Assembly (NCBI GenBank): GCA_016177735.1
Contig: JACOUS010000003.1
Coordinates: 80,883-144,882, forward strand
Direction: 5' to 3'
DNA length: 64,000 bases
DNA from: Ignavibacteriales bacterium
Lineage (GTDB): Bacteria > Bacteroidota > Ignavibacteria > Ignavibacteriales > Melioribacteraceae
Position numbers and translations under genes: made by a program. Numbering within the stretch: position 1 is the stretch's first letter; the number at the start of each line of letters is the position of its first letter. Shown here piece by piece: positions 37,721 through 46,112 of this stretch. The notes below the pieces were generated by a model. The model was not told the origin of the DNA. It ran no database searches and saw only the letters and a list, made by a program, of their open reading frames with translations.

Positions 37721-39082
37721 ATGGCTAAAATAACTTTTCTACCATATCAAAAAAAATGGATTACCAACTCTGCTCAATTTGCTTTGTGCGAAAAGAGCAG
37801 ACGGGTTGGTATTACCTATGCAGAAGCTTATCGTGTTACTCGTGATCTATCTACCAAAAATGTTAAAAACAATAAAGTTTGGTTTTCATCTGCGGATCTA
37901 TCTGCCTCCGAAGAGTTTATTGATTATGTAGGTTTCTTCGCAAAGTATCTTAAGACTGCAGCTAAATATATTGGCGAAGTCATAATTGATAAAGACGATG
38001 ATATTACTGCACACCGGGTACGCTTCAGCAATGGAGGCGAATGTAATGCCATATCGTCAAACCCGACTCGTTTCCGTTCAAAAGGAGGGGATGTTATTCT
38101 CGATGAATTTGCACACCACCGCGACCAAGAAAAAATGTTTACAGCATCCAAGCCATCAGCAATGTGGGGTAACCGCGTTAGAATAATTTCTACTCACAAT
38201 GGAGATGATTCCTTTTTCAATAGCCTTGTGGCAGAAACGAAAAAAGGCGCAGAAGGAACAATGAAAAATTGGACTCCATTCAGAATTACAATTGAAGATG
38301 CTATTAAAGACGGGTTAGTAAATACTATACTTGGTCATAAAGCAACCAAAGAAGATATAAAACATTTTATGGAAGATGCATTTGCCGGGATGACTCAAGA
38401 AGCCATTGATGAAGAGTTCTACTGTCTGCCGCGTTCAAGTTCTAACTCACATTTATTACCATACGAATTAATTAACCCGATTGAACGCGATAACATTCTT
38501 GACGAGTTGCTCGCCGGCATTGTTGGTGATATTTATGTTGGTGGTGATATAGGAAGAAAAAAAAATCCGTCTGTATTCTGGATTCTTGAAAGACTTGGTG
38601 AGTTGCTTTACACAAGGAAAATTATTGCTCTAAAAAATGTTCCTTACAGTGAGCAAAGAAAAATTCTGTACGATGTTCTATCTCATAAAAATTTCAGACG
38701 TGCTTGTATAGATGCAACCGGTATTGGTAACCAACTTGCAGAAGAAGCGCAAGATGCATTTGGGAAACTGCGAGTAGAACCGGTGATGTTCACTCCAAAA
38801 GTAAAAGAGGAATTAGCATCCCACACTTACGTGATGGTTGAAGGGAAAAAAGTTCTGATCCCTCGTGATAAAACTATTCGAGAAGATTTGTATTCTGTCC
38901 GAGCCGTTACAACATCTGCCGGTAATGTTCGTTATGAAGCAGATCAATCAAAAGACGGCGGGCATGCAGATTACTTCTTCGGGCTTGCACTCGCACTCAT
39001 GGCGGCTAAATCTTATTCAGGTCCGCTGATAATTACATCCGGCGCACGCAGACAAATGAATTCAATTTTACAAGGGTATTAA
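37721..39082 (+). CDS. Terminase large subunit (Mu gp28-like)
   Basis: 453 aa from the ATG at 37721; an ATG at 37697 is possible but lies inside a palindromic repeat. ATPase: EKSRRVGITYAEAYR (Walker A-like), GGDVILDEFAHH (Walker B), and STHNGDDSFFN motif III. RNase H-like nuclease: VGGDIGRKKNPSVF, ACIDATGIGNQLAEEA and GGHADYFFGLALA. It packages DNA into proheads with the small subunit and the portal. Confidence 0.93.
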   Translation: MAKITFLPYQKKWITNSAQFALCEKSRRVGITYAEAYRVTRDLSTKNVKNNKVWFSSADLSASEEFIDYVGFFAKYLKTAAKYIGEVIIDKDDDITAHRVRFSNGGECNAISSNPTRFRSKGGDVILDEFAHHRDQEKMFTASKPSAMWGNRVRIISTHNGDDSFFNSLVAETKKGAEGTMKNWTPFRITIEDAIKDGLVNTILGHKATKEDIKHFMEDAFAGMTQEAIDEEFYCLPRSSSNSHLLPYELINPIERDNILDELLAGIVGDIYVGGDIGRKKNPSVFWILERLGELLYTRKIIALKNVPYSEQRKILYDVLSHKNFRRACIDATGIGNQLAEEAQDAFGKLRVEPVMFTPKVKEELASHTYVMVEGKKVLIPRDKTIREDLYSVRAVTTSAGNVRYEADQSKDGGHADYFFGLALALMAAKSYSGPLIITSGARRQMNSILQGY

Positions 39083-39136
39083 AATGTTTTCAGTCGTACT
39101 TCGTAAATCGTACTTCGTACTTTCGCAGAGGCTTTT

Positions 39137-40768
39137 ATGGGTGTAAAAGGTTTATATGTAAATCCAACAACATTTGTTCCGCTTAATCAAATCAGCGAGA
39201 ACTTATCAAGTGAAATTGCGACACGCCAATTTGCACTTGGCGGTTATACCGGCTTCTTCAATTATCTGCCGGACCCTGACCCGATCTTGCGCAAACTTGG
39301 TCAAGATCAATCTATCTATAAAGATTTGCGAAGCGATGAACAAGTCGGCGCATTGATGGCGCGCAGAAAAAACTTAACAAAAAGTTTGGATTGGGATATT
39401 GAACAAGGAGACGCCGGCGAAAAAGAATTTCAGTTATGCAAACGTTCACTGCAAATTCTTGCCGATAGAAAAAACAAAGTGAAGGATATTATCTCCCAAT
39501 CTCTCAATCCGATTTTTTTCGGTTACTCAGTTTTTGAAGTTGTATGGGATCAAATCGATGGCGCTTGGCTCCCGGTGAAGATACAAGAAAAACCGCGCGA
39601 ATGGTTTCTATTCGATACCGAAAACACGCTCCGCTTCCGCACTCAATTCGACTGGAATGGTGTACCGGTTGTTGGCGAAACAGCAGATCAAAAATATTCT
39701 TATAAATTTATTTTGCTTCAGAACGAACCTGAGTACGATAATCCTTACGGTGACAAAGCATTGGCAAGATGTTTCTGGCCGGTTACATTCAAACGCGGCG
39801 GCATAAGATTCTTTTCTGTCTTTATAGAAAAGTATGGAATGCCTTTCATATTTGGGAAACTTCCGCGCGGTGCTAAACCGGAAGACCATTATGACCTTGC
39901 AAACAAGCTGTCAAATATGATTCAAGATGCAATTGCGACCGGACCTGATGATTCATCAATAACTATCCTTGAAACAAAGTCATCTAATTCAGGTGACCTT
40001 CATGAAAAATATTTGCAACGTTGCGACAATGCAATTGCCAAAGCGATCCTTACAAATGCGCTCTCGGTAGAGCGTCAAGGAACCGGTTCGTATGCCTCGG
40101 CTGAAACCGGCGCAGATACTATCGAAGGTAATCTTTCCGAAGAGGATAGAGATTTTCCAACCGAACTTTTTAATCAGCTATTTAAATGGATCGTTGACGT
40201 CAATATCGGCAGCGGCTTATATCCAACATTCAAACCGTTCGAACTCGAGAGCGTCAATCAAGAAAAATCCGAGCGCGATAAAAACCTGAAAGATGTCGGC
40301 ATTCGCTTCACAAAAAAGTATTTTGTTGGCAATTACAATCTCGAAGAAGATGACTTCGATCTCTCAACGAACAGTGAGCCCGGACGAACACCGCTAATCA
40401 ATCCGGCAGCCAATGTCCAGCATCCAGTGGTGAGCACTGCAGAACCATCACCAACTAAATTATCCGCCTTTAGAAAATTTGTTAACAACATCATAAACCG
40501 ATTTGATTTTTCAGATAACAATGAAAAACAAACTTTTGCAGAACAAATTACTTCAGCTATTCCCGAGAAGCTTCTTCAATTCGCGGCAGAAGAAACTTTA
40601 CGCCCGGTTGTTGAGCTTGCAACAAAATCCAATAGCTATGATGACTTTAGAAATAAGCTCGCGGCTCAATTTCCAAACATGCCGACAGATCAATTCAAAA
40701 GTATGCTGACAAAAGTATTATTTATCGCTGAGTTAGAAGGAAGATTTGATGCTCAATCTAAAAAGTAA
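39137..40768 (+). CDS. Portal protein (DUF935, Mu gp29-like)
   Basis: 543 aa. The DUF935 pattern is visible (RQFALGGYTGFFNYLPDPDPILRKLGQD, then SDEQVGALMARRKNLTKSLDW). It continues with IFFGYSVFEVVWDQIDG and a C-terminal helical crown (about residues 400-543). It forms the dodecameric DNA entry vertex of the capsid. It follows the terminase and precedes a methyltransferase and MuF, an order close to Mu. Confidence 0.92.
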   Translation: MGVKGLYVNPTTFVPLNQISENLSSEIATRQFALGGYTGFFNYLPDPDPILRKLGQDQSIYKDLRSDEQVGALMARRKNLTKSLDWDIEQGDAGEKEFQLCKRSLQILADRKNKVKDIISQSLNPIFFGYSVFEVVWDQIDGAWLPVKIQEKPREWFLFDTENTLRFRTQFDWNGVPVVGETADQKYSYKFILLQNEPEYDNPYGDKALARCFWPVTFKRGGIRFFSVFIEKYGMPFIFGKLPRGAKPEDHYDLANKLSNMIQDAIATGPDDSSITILETKSSNSGDLHEKYLQRCDNAIAKAILTNALSVERQGTGSYASAETGADTIEGNLSEEDRDFPTELFNQLFKWIVDVNIGSGLYPTFKPFELESVNQEKSERDKNLKDVGIRFTKKYFVGNYNLEEDDFDLSTNSEPGRTPLINPAANVQHPVVSTAEPSPTKLSAFRKFVNNIINRFDFSDNNEKQTFAEQITSAIPEKLLQFAAEETLRPVVELATKSNSYDDFRNKLAAQFPNMPTDQFKSMLTKVLFIAELEGRFDAQSKK

Positions 40769-40855
40769 CAGATAACTTTCAACTTGTTGACTTTCAACAA
40801 AAACAACGCTTTAAACCACATGGCAAAAGATATAATCACTATACTGGTACTCTTA

Positions 40856-41266
40856 ATGTCGATAAATAAAATCTATTGTAGCGATGCCGTGCAGTTTATG
40901 AACAAACTTCCCGACAATTTTATTGATCTCACAATTACATCTCCGCCTTACGATAATCTCAGAGATTATAAAGGGTTCCATTTTGATTTTGAGAACATTG
41001 CAAAACAACTTTGGTTCTATAAAGTTGGTTACATGCATAGCTCAAAGAATAAAATTGCTTTTGAACATCCCGCAATCTTCCATGAACAACTCGCGGCGGA
41101 CCATATTCAAAGTTGGAGTAACGAAGATGATTTGATTTTCGATCCTTTGTGCGGCAGCGGGACTACAATCGTTCAAGCTAAAAAACTGAACAGAAACTTT
41201 CTCGGCTGCGATATAAGTAAAGAATACGTATCACTCGCTAAACAAAGATTAAGAGCCGTTGAATAA
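40856..41266 (+). CDS. DNA methyltransferase fragment with internal deletion (cytosine-N4/adenine-N6, beta type)
   Basis: 136 aa from the ATG at 40856. The catalytic TSPPYD (residues 28-33) comes first, then only ~60 residues later DPLCGSGTTIVQA (about 96). In beta-class enzymes of this type (SPPY, then a target recognition region, then DPxxGSGTT) these motifs are about 150-200 residues apart. The junction lies near NIAKQLWFYKVGYMHS: the target recognition region seems to be lost, in frame. It may be inactive, or able to bind SAM only. Confidence 0.7.
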   Translation: MSINKIYCSDAVQFMNKLPDNFIDLTITSPPYDNLRDYKGFHFDFENIAKQLWFYKVGYMHSSKNKIAFEHPAIFHEQLAADHIQSWSNEDDLIFDPLCGSGTTIVQAKKLNRNFLGCDISKEYVSLAKQRLRAVE

Positions 41267-41309
41267 AATCTTATAATCTCCAACTTGGAACCTGGAACTT
41301 AAAACCGGC

Positions 41310-42566
41310 ATGGATACACAATCGCTCAAATATTTATTGACACTTCCTCCCGAACAAATCGTTCGCTGGTATCAATCTAAAGGTTATGCCTTCAGCTGGA
41401 ACTGGCAAGATGTTTGGCAAGAAGCTCATGCAAAATCTTTTACCGTTGCGAAAGCTATGCGTCTCGATATTCTGCAAGAGATAAAAGAAGAAGTTGACAA
41501 AATATTTTCTCAAGGGATTACTTATGAACAGTTTAAAAAAGATTTGGAGCCGATCTTAAAACATCTCGGCTGGTGGGGCAAAGTAAAAGCATCCGATGTA
41601 CCCGGTTATGGTACGGCTTCCGGCATCGATCCAAATAAGATTGTTCAACTCGGCTCGCCGTATCGATTGAAAACAATTTACCAAACAAACGCCAACGTTG
41701 CTTACTCTGCCGGTCGATACAAAATGATGATTCAAAATGTCAACGAGCGGCCGTACTGGCTCTATCATCAAATCGACCGAAAGAACAAAAGGAAAATACA
41801 CTCGCGTTATGCCGGCAAAGTTTTTATATGGAACGATCCTATTTGGGATATGATATTTCCTCCCAACGGATTTGGATGCGGATGCTGGGTCGAAGCACTG
41901 ACTAAAGAAGAAGTTCAATCACGCGGTTTGAAAGTTTGGAAAGGAAGTGATGTGATAATTGATGTTGCCGAAGGATGGGAATATAATCCGGGTAAAACTG
42001 CACTCTGGGATACAAACGGAAGTTTGCCTCCGTGTTCATCGACAATAAATTTTTCTTCATCAGACGAGAAAAAATGCATAAAGATTATTTCTACAAAGAT
42101 ATGGAAAGATTTTAATCGTCCTGATATTAGAAATCTTCCGCAAGAATATTTTCAACCAGCACCATTGCTTTTAGAGCCGGGGCACGATAAGGAGGAAGCG
42201 TTACGGATTATAATCTCTGCGCTCGGTATTTCAAACGAGAAAAAAATCCTCTCTGTCAAAACACCGATTGAGACTGTACTAATCAAACAAGATTATCTTT
42301 CTCATCTCGTTGAAAAACGTCTTGATCAGAGAGAACGATTTGCTAACTTCATCATTCCTACGCTTAAAAATCCGTTTGAAATTTATTTGACGGAATATGA
42401 GGACGGCTTTAGGAGACAATATATTGGTTTATTCGAAAGCAAATACAACATATTGACTGTTGCAAGGTTTAATGATGACGGCTCTTTACTTTTCTGGAAT
42501 ATGATGCATGCAGACAAAACAAAAATGAATAAAAATAGGATTGGTGAGTTAATATGGTACAAATAA
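41310..42566 (+). CDS. MuF/SPP1 gp7-type head protein with C-terminal PBECR2-like nuclease domain
   Basis: 418 aa. The N-terminal part is a phage head morphogenesis (MuF) domain, ending near FGCGCWVEALTKEEVQSRGL. Residues about 290-418 resemble PBECR2, a phage-barnase-EndoU-colicin-RelE-like module: RFANFIIPTLKNPFEIYLTEYEDG, RRQYIGLFESKYNIL and a final FWNMMHADKTKMNKNRIG. MuF proteins with such tails carry toxin-like domains, possibly injected with the DNA or involved in exclusion. The assignment is from pattern only. Confidence 0.8.
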   Translation: MDTQSLKYLLTLPPEQIVRWYQSKGYAFSWNWQDVWQEAHAKSFTVAKAMRLDILQEIKEEVDKIFSQGITYEQFKKDLEPILKHLGWWGKVKASDVPGYGTASGIDPNKIVQLGSPYRLKTIYQTNANVAYSAGRYKMMIQNVNERPYWLYHQIDRKNKRKIHSRYAGKVFIWNDPIWDMIFPPNGFGCGCWVEALTKEEVQSRGLKVWKGSDVIIDVAEGWEYNPGKTALWDTNGSLPPCSSTINFSSSDEKKCIKIISTKIWKDFNRPDIRNLPQEYFQPAPLLLEPGHDKEEALRIIISALGISNEKKILSVKTPIETVLIKQDYLSHLVEKRLDQRERFANFIIPTLKNPFEIYLTEYEDGFRRQYIGLFESKYNILTVARFNDDGSLLFWNMMHADKTKMNKNRIGELIWYK

Positions 42567-42570
42567 AAAA

Positions 42571-42606
42571 TGCTCTCCCGTTTTTACGAGAGAGCAATTT
42601 TTTTGA
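42571..42606 (+). terminator. Rho-independent terminator after MuF
   Basis: TGCTCTC pairs with GAGAGCA (with a further CG/CG pair) across a T-rich loop, followed by about seven T residues. It ends the terminase-to-MuF transcript. The ~180 nt after it hold the family C repeat at 42744-42785. Confidence 0.8.
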
Positions 42607-42743
42607 AGCGTCTCTCCTACAGCACGATTGGACATTGCGTAGGAACTTCCACCAACTTTAGCTCCCAATAGCAGTTGGCTTCTCGACTTCGGTACAAATG
42701 TATAAAAGCGGTCTAATAAATGCAACTTCTTCATACAAAACGC

Positions 42744-42785
42744 TTCCTCTTCTCCTTGGTAGGGAGAGGGATCGAGGGTGAGGTC
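42744..42785. repeat. Dispersed repeat family C, best copy (supplies a ribosome-binding site)
   Basis: 42-nt segment with TAGGGAGAGGGATCGAGGGT near its end. It closely matches 27671-27713. Its 3' end (GGTGAGGTCAA) is immediately before the ATG of the gpG gene at 42788. Confidence 0.7.
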
Positions 42786-42787
42786 AA

Positions 42788-43366
42788 ATGGCAAACAACA
42801 ATATCGTTCAAATAAATCTTCTCATTGATAATCTCAAAGCAAAATTTATTCCCAACAAAAAATTGATGACTTCCATCTCCGAAGAGATGCACGCTTCCGT
42901 TATGAATGAATTCCACACACACGGTTCTGGAAGCGGCGGCTGGCAGCCTCTCAAAACTTCCACTCTCAAACAAAAAAGAAAAAGAGGGTTAGCCGAAGCT
43001 ATATTACAAGCGCAAGGGAATCTTCTTCGTTCAGTTCAATCGTCTTCAACAGAGAATAAAGCGGTTGTATCAACGAATCTGGGTTATGCTTCAATTCATC
43101 ATTTCGGCGGGGTAATTTCAATCGCCGCAAGAACACGAACACTCTTTCATCGAACAGATAGAAAAGGAAATCTTCTCAAACAAAAAGGAAATGAAAACTT
43201 ACTTGTCTTCGCAAAAAAATCTCATAAAAATAAATCTGCATACACGTTCGGTCAAAAAAATTATGGCATTACAATTCCGGCTCGTCCATTCATGGTTCTA
43301 ACAGATACATATAGAGGTAACATAATCAACATCATCCAAAAACATATTACTTCTTCCATCTCCTAA
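42788..43366 (+). CDS. Phage virion morphogenesis protein (Mu gpG-like)
   Basis: 192 aa. Typical pattern of the phage_tail_S/gpG family: a helical start (VQINLLIDNLKAKFIPNKKL), HTHGSGSGGWQPLKTSTLKQKRKRG, and NLRYASIHHFGGVI-like (here NLGYASIHHFGG) followed by IPARPFMVLTDTY near the end. It takes part in head completion or head-tail joining. Its ribosome-binding site is the 3' end of the family C repeat. Confidence 0.88.
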   Translation: MANNNIVQINLLIDNLKAKFIPNKKLMTSISEEMHASVMNEFHTHGSGSGGWQPLKTSTLKQKRKRGLAEAILQAQGNLLRSVQSSSTENKAVVSTNLGYASIHHFGGVISIAARTRTLFHRTDRKGNLLKQKGNENLLVFAKKSHKNKSAYTFGQKNYGITIPARPFMVLTDTYRGNIINIIQKHITSSIS

Positions 43367-43392
43367 ATTAAAAGTGGGACAGAGGGTGATGT

Positions 43393-43644
43393 TTGATAAA
43401 ATTAAATTATCCATACCGTTGCCGTCATTGCGGCAAAACTTACACCATTATTCGAGGACGTTTTGCGTGGAGTTTTCTGCCCGTGGAAATTATTCAGGGT
43501 GGGGAAGTGAACGATATTGAATTTGATATAACTAAACACACTTCGCATCTCAAGAATTGCACACCGCTTCAAATGCAATGGGAGAGTGTTAAACAGAAGA
43601 TTATCCGGCAGCAAGCAAAATTCACTGAAAAACTTTTGAAATAA
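43393..43644 (+). CDS. Small zinc-ribbon-like phage protein
   Basis: 83 aa from a TTG start behind GAGGGTGAT, which again belongs to a weak family C repeat. It opens YPYRCRHCGKTYT, a C-x2-C pair, but the second pair needed for a full zinc ribbon is not clear (one Cys in KNCTPLQ, one His in HTSHLKNC). Possibly a small Zn-binding protein. Function unknown. Confidence 0.55.
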   Translation: MIKLNYPYRCRHCGKTYTIIRGRFAWSFLPVEIIQGGEVNDIEFDITKHTSHLKNCTPLQMQWESVKQKIIRQQAKFTEKLLK

Positions 43645-43756
43645 TTTTTACACCTTTGCTTTGTGCGAAAATTTCGCGTCTTTTTTCTGTTGAATCGACT
43701 TGACTTCCCGACCACTATTGTCGTAATTGGTCATAACACAATAAAGGAATTATCAC

Positions 43757-43897
43757 ATGAGAAACAAAGCCGTTAAACTTGCGCACGATTTAGGATGTTC
43801 TTCCGAATTTATTCAGTATCTGCAGAAATGCAAAATCAACACTCTGAAACAAAGATACCATTCATTATTACACTGTAACCAATTCAGTCATTTATGA
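43757..43897 (+). CDS. Small ORF, 46 aa, hypothetical
   Basis: 46 aa, basic, Cys-containing (four Cys), with a helical look. The ATG follows AAAGGAATTATCAC. It lies between the last late gene and the lysogeny region. Not recognised; it could be a real small protein because of the ribosome-binding site. Confidence 0.35.
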   Translation: MRNKAVKLAHDLGCSSEFIQYLQKCKINTLKQRYHSLLHCNQFSHL

Positions 43898-43909
43898 AAT
43901 GGCTGAATA

Positions 43910-44248
43910 TTAAAAGTATATGCTCACCGTCATTCCAGCTTTGGTTTGCCTCTCTAACGCTTTGTATTTTATTTCTTTTGTCGGCAAAAATTCAAATGAT
44001 CTTTGTTCGTAAAAAGGTGCAAGCGTTATATTCTTCCCGATCGGTATCTTTAACTTAATATCAAAATTAATTACACTTTCGGAACTATATTGCAACTTAC
44101 TGTCGGTAAAATATGAGTTTGAATTAAAAAATGGTGAGACATGCAATGAAATTCGTTCACCGTCCGGATTGTGTCCCGTTTCTTGCGAATAACCTTTATC
44201 CACGAATACTATTGATACGATTGACATAACGAGAAAAAATTTCTTCAT
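43910..44248 (-). CDS. Exported protein next to the repressor (lysogenic conversion candidate)
   Basis: 112 aa with a signal peptide (about residues 1-21, ending YSQET) and a beta-rich remainder with Ser/Tyr/Phe-ended strands (ISLHVSPFFNSNSYF, FDIKLKIPIGKNITLAPF), ending in YF, which resembles a small outer-membrane beta-barrel end. It is transcribed with the repressor, so it may be expressed in the lysogen, for example to alter the surface or exclude other phages. Inferred. Confidence 0.6.
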   Translation of the reverse strand: MKKFFLVMSIVSIVFVDKGYSQETGHNPDGERISLHVSPFFNSNSYFTDSKLQYSSESVINFDIKLKIPIGKNITLAPFYEQRSFEFLPTKEIKYKALERQTKAGMTVSIYF

Positions 44249-44294
44249 GATGCCCTCTATATTTTTATGTAGTAAAAAAATGTCATCAACTCGA

Positions 44295-44654
44295 TTATTT
44301 TTTTTGGAAGTACTTTGTAATTTTATCGAATACTTTTAAGTCGCTGTTCTGTTTTTGCACTATTGATTCAAGTTCAGCAATTCGAGATTGTTTATCCTTG
44401 AGTTGCTTAGTAAGATAATTCATAAAGGCACTCGCATCATCGGGAGACGAACTGTAGCCTTCCTCAGGAGAGAAAAACCAGTTAAAAGGTGGTTTATATT
44501 TTGCGATGGTGATAAAAAAATTCAATCCCGGTTTACGCTTCCCGATGATTATCTTACTCAAATCCCCTTGAGCCATACCAAAAGCATCGGCACCTTTTGT
44601 GACGGTGCCAAATTCTTTTACAACCCAGGTTTTTAACTTCTCTCCAAATTGCAT
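44295..44654 (-). CDS. Putative prophage repressor (HTH + coiled coil)
   Basis: 119 aa. The N-terminal part has an HTH look (KLKTWVVKEFGTVTKGADAFGMAQGDLSKIIIGKRKPGLNFF, here in parts: GADAFGMAQGDLSKII), as in XRE-type repressors. A C-terminal coiled coil (about residues 75-119, LKDKQSRIAELESIVQKQ) could make dimers. It is divergent from the early genes across a ~110-nt control region with an inverted repeat. No cleavable peptidase domain is present. Confidence 0.7.
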   Translation of the reverse strand: MQFGEKLKTWVVKEFGTVTKGADAFGMAQGDLSKIIIGKRKPGLNFFITIAKYKPPFNWFFSPEEGYSSSPDDASAFMNYLTKQLKDKQSRIAELESIVQKQNSDLKVFDKITKYFQKK

Positions 44655-44698
44655 TTTTTGCTTAGTAATTATTGATTATATGCCGTGATAAAAAATAC

Positions 44699-44727
44699 TT
44701 GACAGATTATTGCTAATTAGCTATTTT
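44699..44727 (+). promoter_or_regulatory. Predicted early promoter
   Basis: TTGACA at 44699-44704, a 17-nt spacer, then TATTTT at 44722-44727. It points toward the early genes and overlaps the inverted repeat that may be the repressor operator. Confidence 0.55.
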
Positions 44728-44738
44728 TGATTAGCGAT
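44709..44738. promoter_or_regulatory. Candidate operator in the repressor/early divergent region
   Basis: ATTGCTAAT (44709-44717) and ATTAGCGAT (44730-44738) are inverted, with centre-to-centre distance of 21 bp, about two helical turns. It covers the -10 box of the predicted early promoter. Confidence 0.5.
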
Positions 44739-44764
44739 AATTTTATTTCTGTTTAATTAAAAAA

Positions 44765-45034
44765 ATGAATACCATACAATTTCAAGACTTAGAATTTAAT
44801 CCGCGGCTGCTGAACATTTCTGTTATCTCTGCACAGTCTGGTTTTAGCTACGGCTACACGCACGAAATTATCTTCAGCAAAAAGAAGAACCCGCGCTCAG
44901 CCGTTAAGATTAGGAATACCATTGTATTGCTGTATGGCTCGACAATAAAGTTTGTACCTCTAAAAAAGGATAAAGCTTTCAATGTGGTTTTTAAGCGTAC
45001 AAAAAGTAATGATTTTCGCACAACTTGTAAATAA
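44765..45034 (+). CDS. Cro/Ner-like small early protein (weak call)
   Basis: 89 aa, basic. It is the first gene behind the predicted early promoter, as Ner is in Mu. The part ISVISAQSGFSYGYTHEIIFSKKKNPRS could hold an HTH, but I cannot see a confident one. Its role as an early repressor or control protein is inferred from position. Confidence 0.5.
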   Translation: MNTIQFQDLEFNPRLLNISVISAQSGFSYGYTHEIIFSKKKNPRSAVKIRNTIVLLYGSTIKFVPLKKDKAFNVVFKRTKSNDFRTTCK

Positions 45035-45076
45035 TAATAAATTACTATCTATTCACTAATTCATGAGGGCAACAAC

Positions 45077-45499
45077 ATGAAAATCTTTCTCTCCTTCTTA
45101 CTCTCTGTCATTATTTGTTCAACCATCCTTCCGCAAGAAATCGGAAAGATATTCACTGCGAAAGAAGCAGACATTCTCTTCGGTGAGGTTACCGAAGAGA
45201 ACGCTATAGCGCGTGAAGAATTCATTTCAATCATCTCGAAGACAAACAACAAAATTATGTTTGCTATCGAGCAGAACTATCCATTCATACTTAGCGACAG
45301 CCGTGCAATTATAAACCCCGGCAAAAACACTTTCTCTTTTGAAAGGATGTTCCTCTTTAGTAAAAGCAAGGTTGTTGAGTTGTTGAACAAAGATTTTTCT
45401 GACTTCATCTTAATTCAAAAGCGCGGTGCGAACACTCTTACGATCACCAACGGAATGTACACGCTCGATCTTGCACAACCATGTCCGCCGGATTGTTGA
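45077..45499 (+). CDS. Exported small phage protein
   Basis: 140 aa with a signal peptide (FLSFLLSVIICSTILPQE, about residues 4-21). The mature part is acidic and helical in the first half, then beta-rich. A C-terminal CPPDC ends the protein, which may form a disulfide outside the cytoplasm. It is followed by a multi-TM protein 17 nt later and a membrane-anchored LuxR-type protein. Not recognised. An exported early-gene protein is unusual for Mu-like phages. Confidence 0.6.
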   Translation: MKIFLSFLLSVIICSTILPQEIGKIFTAKEADILFGEVTEENAIAREEFISIISKTNNKIMFAIEQNYPFILSDSRAIINPGKNTFSFERMFLFSKSKVVELLNKDFSDFILIQKRGANTLTITNGMYTLDLAQPCPPDC

Positions 45500-45515
45500 G
45501 ATGATGAGGGAAGTA

Positions 45516-46112
45516 ATGATAATGTTTGGGCGCGTTGATGCTGCATTAACATTGGTTCCGTTCTTCATTCTATACTATGTGGTTCTCTCGCGGAGGACCA
45601 CATTTTTTCAACCCGCTCAAATTCAGTTTATGGTCTTCATAATTACTTTAACGTTCGCGCAATCTCTAATGTCTATTCTTTCTTACGCGCACAGAATCAA
45701 TATAGCTGTCTTTTATTTTTATCTGCCGTTCGAATTTGCACTGCTCTCTTTTTTGGCGTTAAGACTCACTAATATAAAAGCAACTCTATCACTGCCCGCA
45801 GCAGTTTTCTTCGGGTCGAGTTGTTACTTGATAACTTTTTATTATAAAGATTCTACGCTGATCCCGACAATGATGCTTATATACGAAGGTTCTGTTTTAA
45901 TCATTCTTATATTAATGGCAATGGACAGGCTTTCTTATTATTCGGACAAAATCATTTTGAAAGGGGTACTCCTCTATTCCATAACTGCTTTCATGTTTGG
46001 TATTACACTTCAAGCAAAATTTTACGAGGCTTTTATCACTCATTCTATTCTAAACATGAGTGCAAAATATTTATTCACAAAAGCACTTATTCATCTTAGG
46101 GGTGTAGCATGA
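45516..46112 (+). CDS. Multi-TM membrane protein, early operon
   Basis: 198 aa from the ATG at 45516 behind GAGGGA (an in-frame ATG at 45501 is possible). About six hydrophobic helices (for example DAALTLVPFFILYYVVL, FMVFIITLTFAQSLMSIL, FALLSFLALRL, TMMLIYEGSVLIILILMAM, GVLLYSITAFMFGITL). It overlaps the next gene by 4 nt (ATGA), so translation is coupled. Its layout resembles multi-TM sensor input domains (7TMR/histidine-kinase-like input), but no enzymatic domain is attached. Unknown function. Confidence 0.6.
   Translation: MIMFGRVDAALTLVPFFILYYVVLSRRTTFFQPAQIQFMVFIITLTFAQSLMSILSYAHRINIAVFYFYLPFEFALLSFLALRLTNIKATLSLPAAVFFGSSCYLITFYYKDSTLIPTMMLIYEGSVLIILILMAMDRLSYYSDKIILKGVLLYSITAFMFGITLQAKFYEAFITHSILNMSAKYLFTKALIHLRGVA

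Noticed and set aside
42549..42794. Minus-strand open frame of 81 codons (includes DLTLDPSPYQGEEEA)
   Set aside because: It is the reverse-strand reading of the family C repeat and the terminator; no ribosome-binding site and no similarity.
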